From UBA9926 sp038131595 (GTDB lineage: Bacteria > Pseudomonadota > Gammaproteobacteria > Pseudomonadales > Azotimanducaceae): a stretch of 64,000 nucleotides of DNA. Of this stretch, positions 36,118 through 46,243 are shown in pieces; position 1 is the first letter of the stretch, and the number at the start of each line of letters is the position of its first letter. A model generated the notes under the pieces. That model saw only the letters and a list, made by a program, of their open reading frames with translations. It had not been told where the DNA came from and did not search any database. Both the position numbers and the translations under genes were made by a program. The stretch is from contig JAYPPR010000008.1 in the NCBI GenBank assembly GCA_038131595.1, positions 1,364,001-1,428,000 on the forward strand. The letters are read 5' to 3'.

Positions 36118-37797
36118 ATGTCAGAAATTAGGGAAATCGGAATGTACGATCTAGTCATTAGCGGTGGGGAAGTAGTCGACGGCACAGGGTCGGATCCATT
36201 CATTGCAGATGTTGCAGTCAAAGATAGTGTGATCGCTGAGATTGGTAAGAATCTGGGCGCTAGTAGGCGAACGATAGCTGCAGAGGGACATACCGTTACC
36301 CCCGGATTTGTGGACGTACATACTCATCTCGACGCCCAGATCGCGTGGGATCCGGATCTGACACCAATCAGTTGGCACGGCGTAACAACTGCCTTAATGG
36401 GGAACTGCGGAGTAACTTTTGCGCCCTGCAAGCCAGGGGACCAGGAGCTTTTAGCTGGAATGATGGAAACAGTTGAGGACATTCCCAGGCGAGCAATATT
36501 GGAGGGGTTAAGTTGGAACTGGGAATCCTATGGGGAGTATCTCGATGAGCTACAAGGTCTGGGTCCTGCTATTAATGTAGCTGGTTTGATAGGTCATTGC
36601 GCCCTGCGATTTTACGTGATGGGTGAGCGCGGTGTGGAGGAGGATGCCACTCCTGGTGAGTGTGCTCATATGGCAAAGATTGTAGATCAAGCTGTTCGCG
36701 ATGGAGCAGTAGGTTTTTCGACCTCGCGCTTTCTCGGTCACTATCTGCCCGATGGGAGGCACGTGCCAGGCACTCATGCAAAGCATAGTGAGTTGGTGGC
36801 CATTGCCGAAGCTGTCGGCAGGCATGGCGCGTTGATGCAAAACGTCATGAATTTTGGTGGCGATTACGAGGGTGAGATGGCGCTGCTAAGAAAGGAAGCG
36901 GAAAAGGCGCGGGTGCTTTTCAGCCACGGTACTGGCAGATCTTCCAGTTATGGAGACAAGGTCGAGACAAGCGTCATGGCGATGCGCGGTGACGGGCTTG
37001 ACGTTAATGCGATCGCTATCCCTAGGGCATCTGGCTTTGTTACGGGCTTGCAATCTTATCTGCCTTACCGGGGCGGCCCTTGGAGCGAATTGCATGATAT
37101 GAACTTTGAAGATCGGTGTATCGCGATAAAAGATAATGATTTTTGCAAGCGTTTAATCGCTGAAGCAAAGGAGCGAGGTGCGCTCATTTCAGAGGACCAA
37201 ATCTTCTATTTGGGTGAGGGTGACCGACCCAACTATACCGGTGGCGCAGAAGAAAGCTTGATGGCCATGGCGACCGGCAGAGGAATGCACCCTTCTGAAC
37301 TGTTTCTCGAGACCTCGAGGCGCACGGAGGGCCAAGCTTTATTTACCCTTAGGTTCTTCAACCAGAACATGGCAGCTTTATCGGAGGCTATATCAAGCGA
37401 ATTTTGCATCCCAAGTTTGGGCGATGCAGGTGCACACGTTAGCCAAATTATGGATTCAGGATGGGCGACTTTCGTTCTCAGTCATTGGCACCGTGATGCA
37501 GGCCTGTTCTCGAAAAGCGAAGCAGTGCGCCGTTTAACTTCGCTCCCTGCGAAAATCATCGGCTTAGGGGATCGCGGAATCCTTACTCCCGGCATGAGAG
37601 CCGATATTAATGTCATAGATGTGGAGAAGCTTTCGGAGAGAATGCCCAAAATCGTGAACGACCTTCCCAATAGTGCGCCGCGTTTTATCCAAAAAGCTGT
37701 TGGGTATCGCGCTACGATTTGTAACGGCAAGATAATCTTAGAGAACGACGAGCTAACCGGTGTCCGATCCGGATTCGTGTTGCGTCACAGGAGTTAA
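36118..37797 (+). CDS. D-aminoacylase / N-acyl-D-amino-acid deacylase-type amidohydrolase
   Basis: The 559-residue protein belongs to the metal-dependent amidohydrolases. It has the strand-1 motif H-T-H-L-D (68-72), the G-N-C-G-V-T-F-A-P-C segment with the Cys that bridges zinc in D-aminoacylases, and a late F-S-K-S-E-A-V-R metal-binding tail. GGGAGGT is 11 bases upstream of ATG 36118; ATG 36142 (M-Y-D-L-V-I) is an alternative that matches the usual family start. It would deacylate N-acyl-D-amino acids or a related imide. It is divergent from the PyrD fusion. Its codons and its AT content look like those of the S9 peptidase and receptor genes after it. Confidence 0.85.
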   Translation: MSEIREIGMYDLVISGGEVVDGTGSDPFIADVAVKDSVIAEIGKNLGASRRTIAAEGHTVTPGFVDVHTHLDAQIAWDPDLTPISWHGVTTALMGNCGVTFAPCKPGDQELLAGMMETVEDIPRRAILEGLSWNWESYGEYLDELQGLGPAINVAGLIGHCALRFYVMGERGVEEDATPGECAHMAKIVDQAVRDGAVGFSTSRFLGHYLPDGRHVPGTHAKHSELVAIAEAVGRHGALMQNVMNFGGDYEGEMALLRKEAEKARVLFSHGTGRSSSYGDKVETSVMAMRGDGLDVNAIAIPRASGFVTGLQSYLPYRGGPWSELHDMNFEDRCIAIKDNDFCKRLIAEAKERGALISEDQIFYLGEGDRPNYTGGAEESLMAMATGRGMHPSELFLETSRRTEGQALFTLRFFNQNMAALSEAISSEFCIPSLGDAGAHVSQIMDSGWATFVLSHWHRDAGLFSKSEAVRRLTSLPAKIIGLGDRGILTPGMRADINVIDVEKLSERMPKIVNDLPNSAPRFIQKAVGYRATICNGKIILENDELTGVRSGFVLRHRS

Positions 37798-38299
37798 TGA
37801 ACGGTGGAGTAATTTTGCTTCAGGTGACTTGAAGAGGGCCCATCTACAATAGGCGAAATGGGTTACAAGAGAGCGGCTACCATGCGAAGCCTACCAGCTT
37901 CATACCTTCGCAAGACGAAAGTGATGCAGGTTGGTGGAGGATCGGAGCGTCCTGTCACGCTTGGCCCTCAGAGTAACAAGGTGGCGAAAAGTGATCCGAT
38001 CTTGGGTACTTGTTGGATGAAATGATTAAGTTCTCTAGTATTGCGCTTTAGATGAGGCAGTTGAGTGGGGAGTCGCGGCATGCCAAAAGAGACAAAGAAA
38101 GCAGAGTCTCTGCTATCCAGACATGTTCAAACATCTTATTGAGTGGTTGAACTGACGGTGTGAGAGGAGAGGCCCGTTTTGAAGCGATGATGGAAACTGC
38201 TGGAAAGTCCATCAAGCAGGAGGGATCAACCATAGACCTTGTCTCCTATTTCAAAACAATCAGACAGAGAATCTATAAATACATTGAGGGTAATCGGCG
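37798..38299. other. Intergenic region upstream of the S9 peptidase
   Basis: 502 bp, AT-richer than the left half of the window. TATAAAT at 38272-38278 is placed as a possible -10 element for the peptidase gene, but a matching -35 is weak. No small gene with a ribosome binding site was found. Confidence 0.4.
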
Positions 38300-40336
38300 A
38301 TGAAGTCACATATAAACGTTGGCGGTAAGGATTCGCTAACGAGGCGTTCGGCTTGGATGATAAGTATTCAAGCTGCTGTTATTCAGATTGCGACGGCCTC
38401 GACTCTCGCAGCTGTTCTAATCATCTCTAGTTATGGGAGTGCGGTCGCGCTCGGATCGCCTTCGAAAAGTGAGGTGAGAGAGCTGGCGGATACGTTTGGA
38501 GCCCTGCCTCTCCTTCGATCGTTATCGGTGTCACCGGGTGGAGAATGGATCGCAGCGATTGGTGTGGTGGACAAACGGGCGGCTATTGTTGTTGCACCCT
38601 TTGGCACGCAGCGGTTTGAGCCAGTTGCTATGTTGAAAAATAGCTATGACCGCATCGACTGGGTAGCCTGGGCCAATAACGATAGGCTGGTTTTCTCCAG
38701 CAGTTCGCCAACGATCCAGAGAGGACGTGTTTACCGAGAACCAGCCATGGGTTCGGTGAATGTCGACGGAACAGGTTATGTGGAGCTTGAGAACGATGCC
38801 CTGTATGTGAAGAGTACTCGATCGGGGAGGATGATGGGGTTGGTTCACAATCTGCCAGAGGATTCAGATCATATCTTGGTAAGCGCCTATGATTATCGTG
38901 AGCGTGGCGCCAGCATATTTAAAGTCGATGTCTATACCAGCGATTTCATAAAAAAATTCAGTCCGTCGGACGAAATTGAATCTGCCTCGCCCAATGAGGC
39001 CGGTGAGTTGCTTTACGGATCCACGGTTGACGATTTAACCGCATCTCTTTTTTACCGAGCTTCTGAGGATGCCGCGTTTGAGAAAATTTATGAGTTTTCC
39101 TTGGAGGACGGCCAAGGGGGCTTTGGGATTATAGGTCCCAGCGACAATCCAGAAACACTATACGTCTTGACTAATCTAGAAACGGACAAAACGGTATTAG
39201 CAGAGTTTGACCTAGCGGCCAATGAGTTAGTTGGTATCGTCTTCGAAGACCCTAGATACGATGTCGGTAATGCGCTCTATTGGAATGGGAAGCTTCAGTC
39301 GTTGGCGGTTGTTCGTGAAACACCGCAATACGAAATGAAATCCATAGGGTTTTCGTCGGCGCTTGAGAAGGCAGAAAAAGCATTAGGTAAATCAGATTTA
39401 AGGTTCGTTGATGGCACGAAGGACTTATCGAAGGTTGTCGTTGCGGTGACCGCAAAAGGTGTCGTGCCGGAGTTTTACGCTTTGGACTATACGAACAATA
39501 AAGGAGCCTTGATAGCCAGTACCTACCCTGGCGCGAAGCAAGTTCCGATAGCGCCTACCCAATCGCATTGGATCAAAGCCAGAGACGGAGAGGACATCAA
39601 TGTTTACGTTACCTTCCCTGAATCTAACGAAAAGCCAGAAACGAAGTTGCCTCTGATCGTCTTTCCGCACGGAGGACCCAATGCTAGAGATGTAATGGGG
39701 TTCGATCCGTTTGTTCAATATTTCGCAGGCATGGGGTATGCGGTTCTGCAGGTTAATTTTAGGGGATCGAGCGGGTTTGGGAGAGCCTACGAAAAAGCGG
39801 GCTTCATGCAGTGGGGCAAGCGCATGCAAGACGACGTAATCGATGCGCAACAATGGTTGATTGATCAAGGCCGGGTAGATGGAGAGCGTAGTTGCGTCGT
39901 TGGGGCAAGTTATGGCGGATATGTCGCGCTGACTGCGAGCTTTAAAACACCCGAGCGGTTTAATTGCTATGTCAGTATTGCTGGTGTCTCAGATATAGAG
40001 TCATTGCTGAAGTCTGAATACTATGCGGGCTCACAAATATCGAAAGAGGTAAATGCGGTGAGGCATGGTGATACCGGCATTGACCTCGAGTATATGAGAC
40101 AGCAATCGCTTGCTCACAACGTTGACTTAGCAAGTGGCCCAATTCTGTTGGTGCATGGTACTCGCGATACTCGCGTTAAATTGGATCAATCGAAAGACAT
40201 ATATGGTCCGTTAAAGAAAGCGAAAGTTGATGTTGAACTGCTTGTTATAAAAAACGGCACACATTATTTGGATCATCAAGCGAATAGACAGAAGGTCTTC
40301 CGTGAGATAGGTGAATTCTTGGCCAAACATATTTGA
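38300..40336 (+). CDS. S9 family peptidase (prolyl oligopeptidase/acylaminoacyl peptidase-like)
   Basis: The 678-residue protein has an N-terminal membrane or signal segment (about 17-50), a beta-propeller-like middle and a C-terminal alpha/beta hydrolase domain. The catalytic Ser is in G-A-S-Y-G-G-Y near residue 536, the Asp in H-G-T-R-D-T-R-V near 622 and the His in N-G-T-H-Y-L near 653. F-P-H-G-G-P-N marks the oxyanion region. It would cut short peptides after entry into the periplasm. The TonB receptor gene follows on the same strand after 225 bases, and the amidohydrolase precedes it, so the three may form a peptide-use cluster. Confidence 0.88.
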   Translation: MKSHINVGGKDSLTRRSAWMISIQAAVIQIATASTLAAVLIISSYGSAVALGSPSKSEVRELADTFGALPLLRSLSVSPGGEWIAAIGVVDKRAAIVVAPFGTQRFEPVAMLKNSYDRIDWVAWANNDRLVFSSSSPTIQRGRVYREPAMGSVNVDGTGYVELENDALYVKSTRSGRMMGLVHNLPEDSDHILVSAYDYRERGASIFKVDVYTSDFIKKFSPSDEIESASPNEAGELLYGSTVDDLTASLFYRASEDAAFEKIYEFSLEDGQGGFGIIGPSDNPETLYVLTNLETDKTVLAEFDLAANELVGIVFEDPRYDVGNALYWNGKLQSLAVVRETPQYEMKSIGFSSALEKAEKALGKSDLRFVDGTKDLSKVVVAVTAKGVVPEFYALDYTNNKGALIASTYPGAKQVPIAPTQSHWIKARDGEDINVYVTFPESNEKPETKLPLIVFPHGGPNARDVMGFDPFVQYFAGMGYAVLQVNFRGSSGFGRAYEKAGFMQWGKRMQDDVIDAQQWLIDQGRVDGERSCVVGASYGGYVALTASFKTPERFNCYVSIAGVSDIESLLKSEYYAGSQISKEVNAVRHGDTGIDLEYMRQQSLAHNVDLASGPILLVHGTRDTRVKLDQSKDIYGPLKKAKVDVELLVIKNGTHYLDHQANRQKVFREIGEFLAKHI

Positions 40337-40561
40337 GGAACCCATTGACGCCATCTTGTGACGATGGGCTTTTAGCGCCTAGACCAGCGCCTTAGGGACT
40401 TTTGTAGGTCCAAATAAAGGTTCACCTAACTGAAGAATTTCAGGTATTATTATCGACCGCGTCGAAATTGGGCGCGAAAAAATGGGGAAGTCGGATTCGC
40501 TAGAGTGAAAGACTCGGGGCGTCCGGCGAGAAGAACTGTTTGCCCGAAAAGGGAGGAACAA

Positions 40562-43473
40562 ATGAAAAACTTTGGAAAAGTATTGGTGAGCGCTGCTATC
40601 GCTGACCCTGTCATCGGGGTACGTCTTCGCTGACGATACCACCGGTCAAGTTCGGGGAAAGGTGATAGGGAGCGGTGACTCTGTAGAGATGCAAAGTGTT
40701 GACAGAGGCATCAGCTACGGCGCTAGTGTAAGTGGCGGTAACTTTAGCGTAAGAAGCCTTCCACCAGGTGATTACGAAATTCGCCTCCGTTCGGGCGGGC
40801 AACTGGTCGATGAACAAACGATTAGCGTGGGTTTAGGGTCAGCGACCATCGTTACGCTCGGAAACAGCATGGAAGAGGTAGTGGTCCAAGGAACTCGGGT
40901 TGCGGCGGTTGACACTGCAATCGCAGAATCTGGCATGGTCATCTCAACCGAGGAATTAACCGAGCTGCCAGTCGCACGTTCATTGAACTCTGTAACGCTG
41001 CTGGCCCCAGGCGTCATTCGGGGTGACAACGCGTTTGGAAGCAATACTTCATTCGCTGGATCATCTGTTGCTGAGAACACCTCTTACATCAACGGGTTAA
41101 ATACAACGAATTTCCGTAATGGTCTTGGATTTTCGGTTGTTCCTTTCGAGTTCTATGAGTCTATCCAGGTAAAGACCGGCGGCTACAGTGCTAAGTACGG
41201 GCGTTCCACAGGTGGGGTGATTAACTCGATTACCAAAAGTGGTAGCAACGATTTCAAGTTCGGCGCTAACGCCTATATGTCCGGATTGATGGGAACCGGA
41301 AAAGACACTTACGGGTCATACAACAAGAAAGACGTATCTAAAGGGCAAACCTATGACGTTTGGGCGTCCGGCGCACTTTGGAAGGACAGGGTCTTTTTCT
41401 ACGTGCTTGGTTCCAACGTGGGAAGTGAATTTGAAGCCTATGGAAAGTTGGGAGGTCTTGCTTATTTCGGAGATAATTCCACGACGTTTTGGGCGCAAAA
41501 TTGATGCATACATTACTGATGATCATCACATTGAATACACGGCATTCACAGACGAGAGGAACTTGAAGGAATTCCCCTACCTCTATACTTATGAGGAAGA
41601 TGATGATGGTTCAGTTCGAGACGCGCTAGGGGATGGCTTCGGCCAAACTACCTACCGCCGTGGAGGTGACAACTGGATCGCGACCTACACGGGTCGGTTT
41701 GGAGACCGGGTAGAGCTTTCTGTGAGCTACGGTGAGAACGAAGCCAATCGGACCACTCAGGGTGCAACAGACAACTTGCCAGTATTGGTGGCTTGGACCC
41801 CTGATGGCGGGTTCGACGTTAGTCAAGGCTTCAATCCATTCCCAAGCTTAGTCGACGTGGGTAATGACAATAGAGAGATGCTTCGAGCGAACCTGTCTTT
41901 CGATTTTGGGGACCACGTTTTAGAGGTCGGGATTGATAACGAAGAAAATACTGCCGTAGCTGCAACTCAATTTGCGGGAGGGTTTTATTACTTGCTGGAT
42001 CCAACAGGTCTCTATGCAGCGTTAGCTTACCCAGACAATGGCTTCTCTACTGTAGACAACCCTGTCTCAAACGTTCGTCAAAGGAATTATTCAGTAGGAG
42101 GGTCTTTCAGCACCGAATCGGAAGCGTATTACATCCAAGATACCTGGTACGTTAACGATCGTTTGACTCTGGAGTTGGGCGTTAGAAATGAATCGTTCGT
42201 GAACAACAACTCAAATGGGCTGCCATTTGTTGAAATCGAAGATCAGATCGCACCTCGGTTTTCAGCTGTGTTCGACCCAACGGGCGAAGGCACGTCTAAG
42301 CTGTTTGCGTCTTGGGGCCGCTACTATCTTCCGATCGCTGCAAACACGAATGTTCGTTTGGCTGGAGGCGAGACGTACATACACACTTGGTTCCCGTGGG
42401 ACGGTGTGAGTCGGGATGAGTTTGATACTCCGATATTCGATGCTGCAAATCCGTTCGACTACACTCAGGTGTTTGCAGACGGCGATGTTCCTGACACGCG
42501 CGGTCTAACCGACGCAAACATCGAGCCAATGTATCAAGAGGAGCTGGTACTAGGTTACGAAGTAGCACTGGATAACGGCTGGACACTCGGTGCCAAGGCA
42601 ATGACGCGTGATCTCATTGTGTCGATCGAAGACGTCGCAATTGATGCGGGCGTCATCCGATACTACAACAGTACAGGCACATGGGATGAAGCCGCAGCTG
42701 GCGGGGACACAGTTGAGGAGGTCTTCACTGGATTCCATCAGTATGTGCTGACGAATCCTGGTAACGATATGCGGATCTATATCCCAGAGCAGGACGAATT
42801 CATCGATCTCACCTCCGAGATCCTGGATTACCCACGAGCGAAGAGGAAGTACAGAGCATTCGAGTTGACAGCAGAGAAGATGGCTGAAAATTGGTATGTA
42901 ATGGCGTCCTATACCCTTGCATCTTCCAAAGGCAACAATGAGGGTTATGTGCGTTCGGACAATGGTCAAGATGATGCTGGGTTGACCACCAACTTCGACC
43001 AGCCTGGTTTAACTGACTTTGGCTATGGTTACTTACCAAACCACAGGCGACACACCTTGAAGGTATTCGGCAACTACCGTTTTGCTGATATTGCAAATGG
43101 GTCCCTGAGAGTGGGCTTCAATTCTAGTTGGACAAGTGGCCGACCTAAGAATTGCTTCGGCATTCATCCGACGGACTCTTTCGCCGCCCAATATGGAGAT
43201 GAGTCATTTTTCTGCGATGGTGAAGAAAGCCCAAGGGGTTCGTTAGGTTACACGTCTGATATCTTCCGTTTCGATGTTGCTGCGCAATACACTTTCGAAA
43301 TGGGCGACAGTGAACTCGATCTATCGCTTGATATCTTCAACCTGTTCAACTTGCAGAAGCCGACCGAAGTTAACGAATCAGAGTCATCTGGTGGTGTGAA
43401 CCCATACTCTGGCTTGACGACCTCTTATCAGTCGCCTCGCAGTTATCGCGTATCGTTGAGATACACGCTCTAA
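40562..43473 (+). pseudogene. TonB-dependent receptor with carboxypeptidase-like N-domain (two frameshifts)
   Basis: ATG 40562 opens a signal peptide, M-K-N-F-G-K-V-L-V-S-A-A-I, whose frame breaks at about 40600. The next frame supplies L-T-L-S-S-G-Y-V-F-A-D-D, which completes it. A small carboxypeptidase-regulatory-like domain follows (residues 25-95), then the plug (E-E-V-V-V-Q-G-T-R TonB box). A second break is at the T run 41487-41490, after which the barrel runs to the terminal Y-T-L. Removing one base at each site gives 969 residues, typical for such receptors. The predicted role is uptake of peptides or an oligomer for the upstream S9 peptidase. Confidence 0.82.
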
Positions 43474-43493
43474 CTTGAGCTGGAAGTGGAAAT

Positions 43494-43523
43494 AAAAAGC
43501 CTCCCAAGTGGAGGCTTTTTTTT
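43494..43523 (+). terminator. Rho-independent terminator after the TonB receptor
   Basis: GCCTCC (43499-43504) and GGAGGC (43510-43515) flank a 5-base loop and are followed by eight T. It lies 20 bases after the receptor stop. Confidence 0.95.
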
Positions 43524-43719
43524 GCCTGCTCAGATCAGCAGACAACTTTGGAATTTATCGTGACTCCCTAACGAATCATGTTTTTGCGGGATTTGAGGTC
43601 GATTTTATTTGCGTAAAAAAGTAAGTTTCTGGCAAGAAATTCAATATCTTCGTTGGCTTTGTCATCCTCTGGTAACTGAGGTATAACGGAGTCTCAAGAA
43701 ACAAGCAGGACTGACGGTT

Positions 43720-44313
43720 ATGGCTAAAACAACAGATCACGAAATCGTTTCGATTTATCCTTTTAACGATGAGCAGGTGAACGAAATGATGACGCATTCC
43801 ATGGAGTGCGTTTTGATGTGGGCAACAAAAGATTCTTGGCCCGTTGGCGTGACGCACGCATTCGTTTGGGAAAACGATAAAATCTGGCTGACCTTCGCAG
43901 AGCACCGTCACAGAACGGCTGCGATCAAGCGAAACCCCAAGGTGTCTGTGAATGTGAGCAGTATGGGTTATGGCCCTGGCGCATCGGAAGCCCTTCCCAA
44001 GGGCGCCATTACGTTCAAGGGAACCGGTGAGTTTCATAATGATGATGAAACGAAATTTTGGTTTTATGAGTTGCTCGCGAACAAATTAAACCCCGGCAAT
44101 CCCGATGGCGTGGCGTACTGGAAAGACTTTCTTGACTCACCCCTTCGCACCGTATTGTCGGTCACACCGGTCAAGAAAATCATGTACAACAGCGCACTCG
44201 CTGGAGCTCACATGGCTGGAACAGTCGAGGAAAGTGAACTGGGTGAGCGCCTCAGCTCTGACGCCGAGCGAATGAACAAGTATCGAGCCGATAAAGGGCT
44301 TGACGACCGCTAG
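43720..44313 (+). CDS. Pyridoxamine 5'-phosphate oxidase family protein
   Basis: The 197-residue protein has a split-barrel FMN-binding pattern: M-W-A-T-K-D-S-W-P-V-G-V-T-H-A-F-V, then a strand with I-W-L-T-F, then H-R-T-A-A-I-K-R-N-P-K-V-S-V-N-V. It continues with a ~60-residue helical tail. This matches the general PPOX class and not PdxH itself. The substrate is unknown. It stands alone between two strong terminators. Confidence 0.75.
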   Translation: MAKTTDHEIVSIYPFNDEQVNEMMTHSMECVLMWATKDSWPVGVTHAFVWENDKIWLTFAEHRHRTAAIKRNPKVSVNVSSMGYGPGASEALPKGAITFKGTGEFHNDDETKFWFYELLANKLNPGNPDGVAYWKDFLDSPLRTVLSVTPVKKIMYNSALAGAHMAGTVEESELGERLSSDAERMNKYRADKGLDDR

Positions 44314-44617
44314 TAGCGCCTTTTTAATAAGCTGAAGGGCGGATCGTTCACCGTTGACCAACAAGCGGTGAACGGTTCCCCTCTTTTTTCGATGGATTGA
44401 AAGATAGCATTTGGCTCGAGGCATCGCCTTCTGCCCAAATGAATGCCCCCGCAGAAGGGACTAGTCGGGAGGCTTGGACTGGAGTAGAGACGAGTGCTCG
44501 ACGCGCGATTGATTCAAACTCCGCCCTCAAGGAAGCGCGGAATTGATTGGTCGCCGGTTTAGGCTCGAAGCGGAATAGGCTCGGGTTCCGTTCATTGGCT
44601 CCGATTGAGAATGCATC
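44314..44617. other. Intergenic region between PPOX-family and VOC genes
   Basis: 304 bp; it holds the terminator listed separately and the promoter region of the VOC gene. Nothing else was recognised. Confidence 0.35.
44345..44389 (+). terminator. Terminator-like hairpin with perfect 9-bp arms
   Basis: CGTTCACCG (44345-44353) and CGGTGAACG (44366-44374) are perfect complements. Six T follow at 44384-44389, about 10 bases after the stem. It lies 31 bases after the PPOX-family stop. Confidence 0.75.
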
Positions 44618-45061
44618 ATGATTAAAGGCCTGCATCACGTTGCCATCGGGGTTCCTGAGCTTCAGGCGGGCGTCGATTTTTATTGCGAGGCGTTTGGGCT
44701 CACCGTCGTCGAGCGGTCCACGATTGAAAACCATCCATTAGCCAGTGCCGCCATTGGTCAACCGAATGTGGTTGCCGAGATGGCGATGCTGAAGACACCA
44801 AATTGCTACATTGAAATGTGGCAATACAGTTCTCCTCGCCCAAGCGATCGCGTTGCCAACCCGCAAGACTTGGGCTACCCGCACATTGCCTTCCAAGTAG
44901 AGGGCATTGATGCGGAAGTCGCGAGACTCACAGCGCTGGGTATGGTCTTTGTTGGGCCGGCTCAGAACTTTGGTGATATCAGTGCGGTTTACGGCCGCGA
45001 CCCCTTTGGCAATGTGATTGAGGTCTATGAGATTCGTGACCCCAATCGCCCGCAGCTCTAG
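44618..45061 (+). CDS. VOC family (glyoxalase/bleomycin resistance/dioxygenase) protein
   Basis: The 147-residue protein starts with I-K-G-L-H-H-V-A-I-G-V, the vicinal-oxygen-chelate beta-alpha-beta pattern with the first metal His at position 6 or 7. It ends with P-F-G-N-V-I-E-V-Y-E, the last metal ligand Glu. Two such modules make one metal site. The most likely relatives are methylmalonyl-CoA epimerase-like or lactoylglutathione lyase-like proteins. It is 72 bases before a pair of acyl-CoA dehydrogenase genes on the same strand, which favours a role in acyl-CoA breakdown. Confidence 0.83.
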   Translation: MIKGLHHVAIGVPELQAGVDFYCEAFGLTVVERSTIENHPLASAAIGQPNVVAEMAMLKTPNCYIEMWQYSSPRPSDRVANPQDLGYPHIAFQVEGIDAEVARLTALGMVFVGPAQNFGDISAVYGRDPFGNVIEVYEIRDPNRPQL

Positions 45062-45133
45062 GGGCCCTTCGCCCGTTGACCCATCGGCATAGCTTCTGTA
45101 GCGTCGACGTAATCATTAAGACATGGACGACTT

Positions 45134-46234
45134 ATGAACTTCGATTTTTCCGATGACCATCGGGTGATCCAGGAACAAATTCAACGCTTCTTAACCGATC
45201 GGTCACCCCTCAGCCGGTTTCGCGACGTGCTCGAAGGCCGTGACCGCTACGCCGAGGAGGTGTGGCGGGGTCTTGCCGAAATGGGTATCCAGGGGACCGC
45301 GATTGATGAAGCCTATGGTGGTGTAGGGCTCGGCTATCTGCCCCTTTGTCTAGCGGCGCAGTCGCTAGGTGAGCAGTTATCGCCAGTCCCATTTTCGAGC
45401 TCGATTTACCTGGCAGCAGAGGCTATCAGTCAGTTCGGTACCGATGCTCAGAAGATGACTTACTTGAGCAAGCTCGCCTCTGGAGAGCTGGTTGGAACAT
45501 TGGCGGTGGTGGAATCACTGGATGAGCCTAATGCAGAACGCCTCGCTACCGATTACAAGGGCGAGAAGGTCACCGGAACTAAGTTGCTCGTTCCACACGG
45601 TCAGTATGCTGACATTGCCGTGGTCCTAGCGCGAGGCAGCGACGGCCCTGATATGGCGATCGTTGATTTAGCAGAGGTCGAGCGCACGCCAGTATCGGTG
45701 GTAGACCCGACGATCGCAGCCGCCACGCTACAGTTTGATGGCACGGGAGCCGAGCTGCTTGGAGTGAGTGGCGAAGGTTGGCGTCAGCTGCAGTCAGTGT
45801 ATGACCGCGCTGCAGTGCTCATGGCGTTCGAGCAAATTGGCGGCGCTTCCAAGGCGTTAGATATGGCGGTCAATTACGCCAAGGAGCGCTACGCGTTTGG
45901 TCGTCCGATTGGCTCGTTCCAAGCGTTGAAGCACATGATGGCGGACATGTACGTCGCGTTAAAGCTCGCTGAGTCCAATGCGTACTACGCAGCCTGGGCA
46001 CTAGAAAATCAGTCGGCAGATCTGCCCCTGGCGGCAGCGACTGCTCGAGTCTCAGCGACGCAGGCGTTTCAGCTGTGCGCACGGGACAACATTCAGGTGC
46101 ATGGGGGCATGGGCTTTACCTGGGAATTTGATTGTCACCTCTACTATCGACGATCGAATTATCTGACCCTCGCCTTGGGCGGTCTCACCGTCTGGGAAGA
46201 CAAATTGATTGATGCGCTTCCTAGCGCAGCATAG
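45134..46234 (+). CDS. Acyl-CoA dehydrogenase, small-subunit type of a heteromeric enzyme
   Basis: The 366-residue protein has the acyl-CoA dehydrogenase fold: N-terminal helical domain, middle beta domain and the R-P-I-G-S-F-Q-A-L-K-H-M-M-A-D-M segment near residue 258. The C-terminal H-G-G-M-G-F-T-W-E-F-D-C-H-L is the signature of the partner that lacks the usual catalytic glutamate in alpha2beta2 dehydrogenases of the FadE28/FadE29 sort. The next gene, 9 bases on, supplies the glutamate-bearing partner. The pair would oxidise an acyl-CoA, often from a branched or steroid-like side chain. Confidence 0.88.
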   Translation: MNFDFSDDHRVIQEQIQRFLTDRSPLSRFRDVLEGRDRYAEEVWRGLAEMGIQGTAIDEAYGGVGLGYLPLCLAAQSLGEQLSPVPFSSSIYLAAEAISQFGTDAQKMTYLSKLASGELVGTLAVVESLDEPNAERLATDYKGEKVTGTKLLVPHGQYADIAVVLARGSDGPDMAIVDLAEVERTPVSVVDPTIAAATLQFDGTGAELLGVSGEGWRQLQSVYDRAAVLMAFEQIGGASKALDMAVNYAKERYAFGRPIGSFQALKHMMADMYVALKLAESNAYYAAWALENQSADLPLAAATARVSATQAFQLCARDNIQVHGGMGFTWEFDCHLYYRRSNYLTLALGGLTVWEDKLIDALPSAA

Positions 46235-46243
46235 GAGATAACA

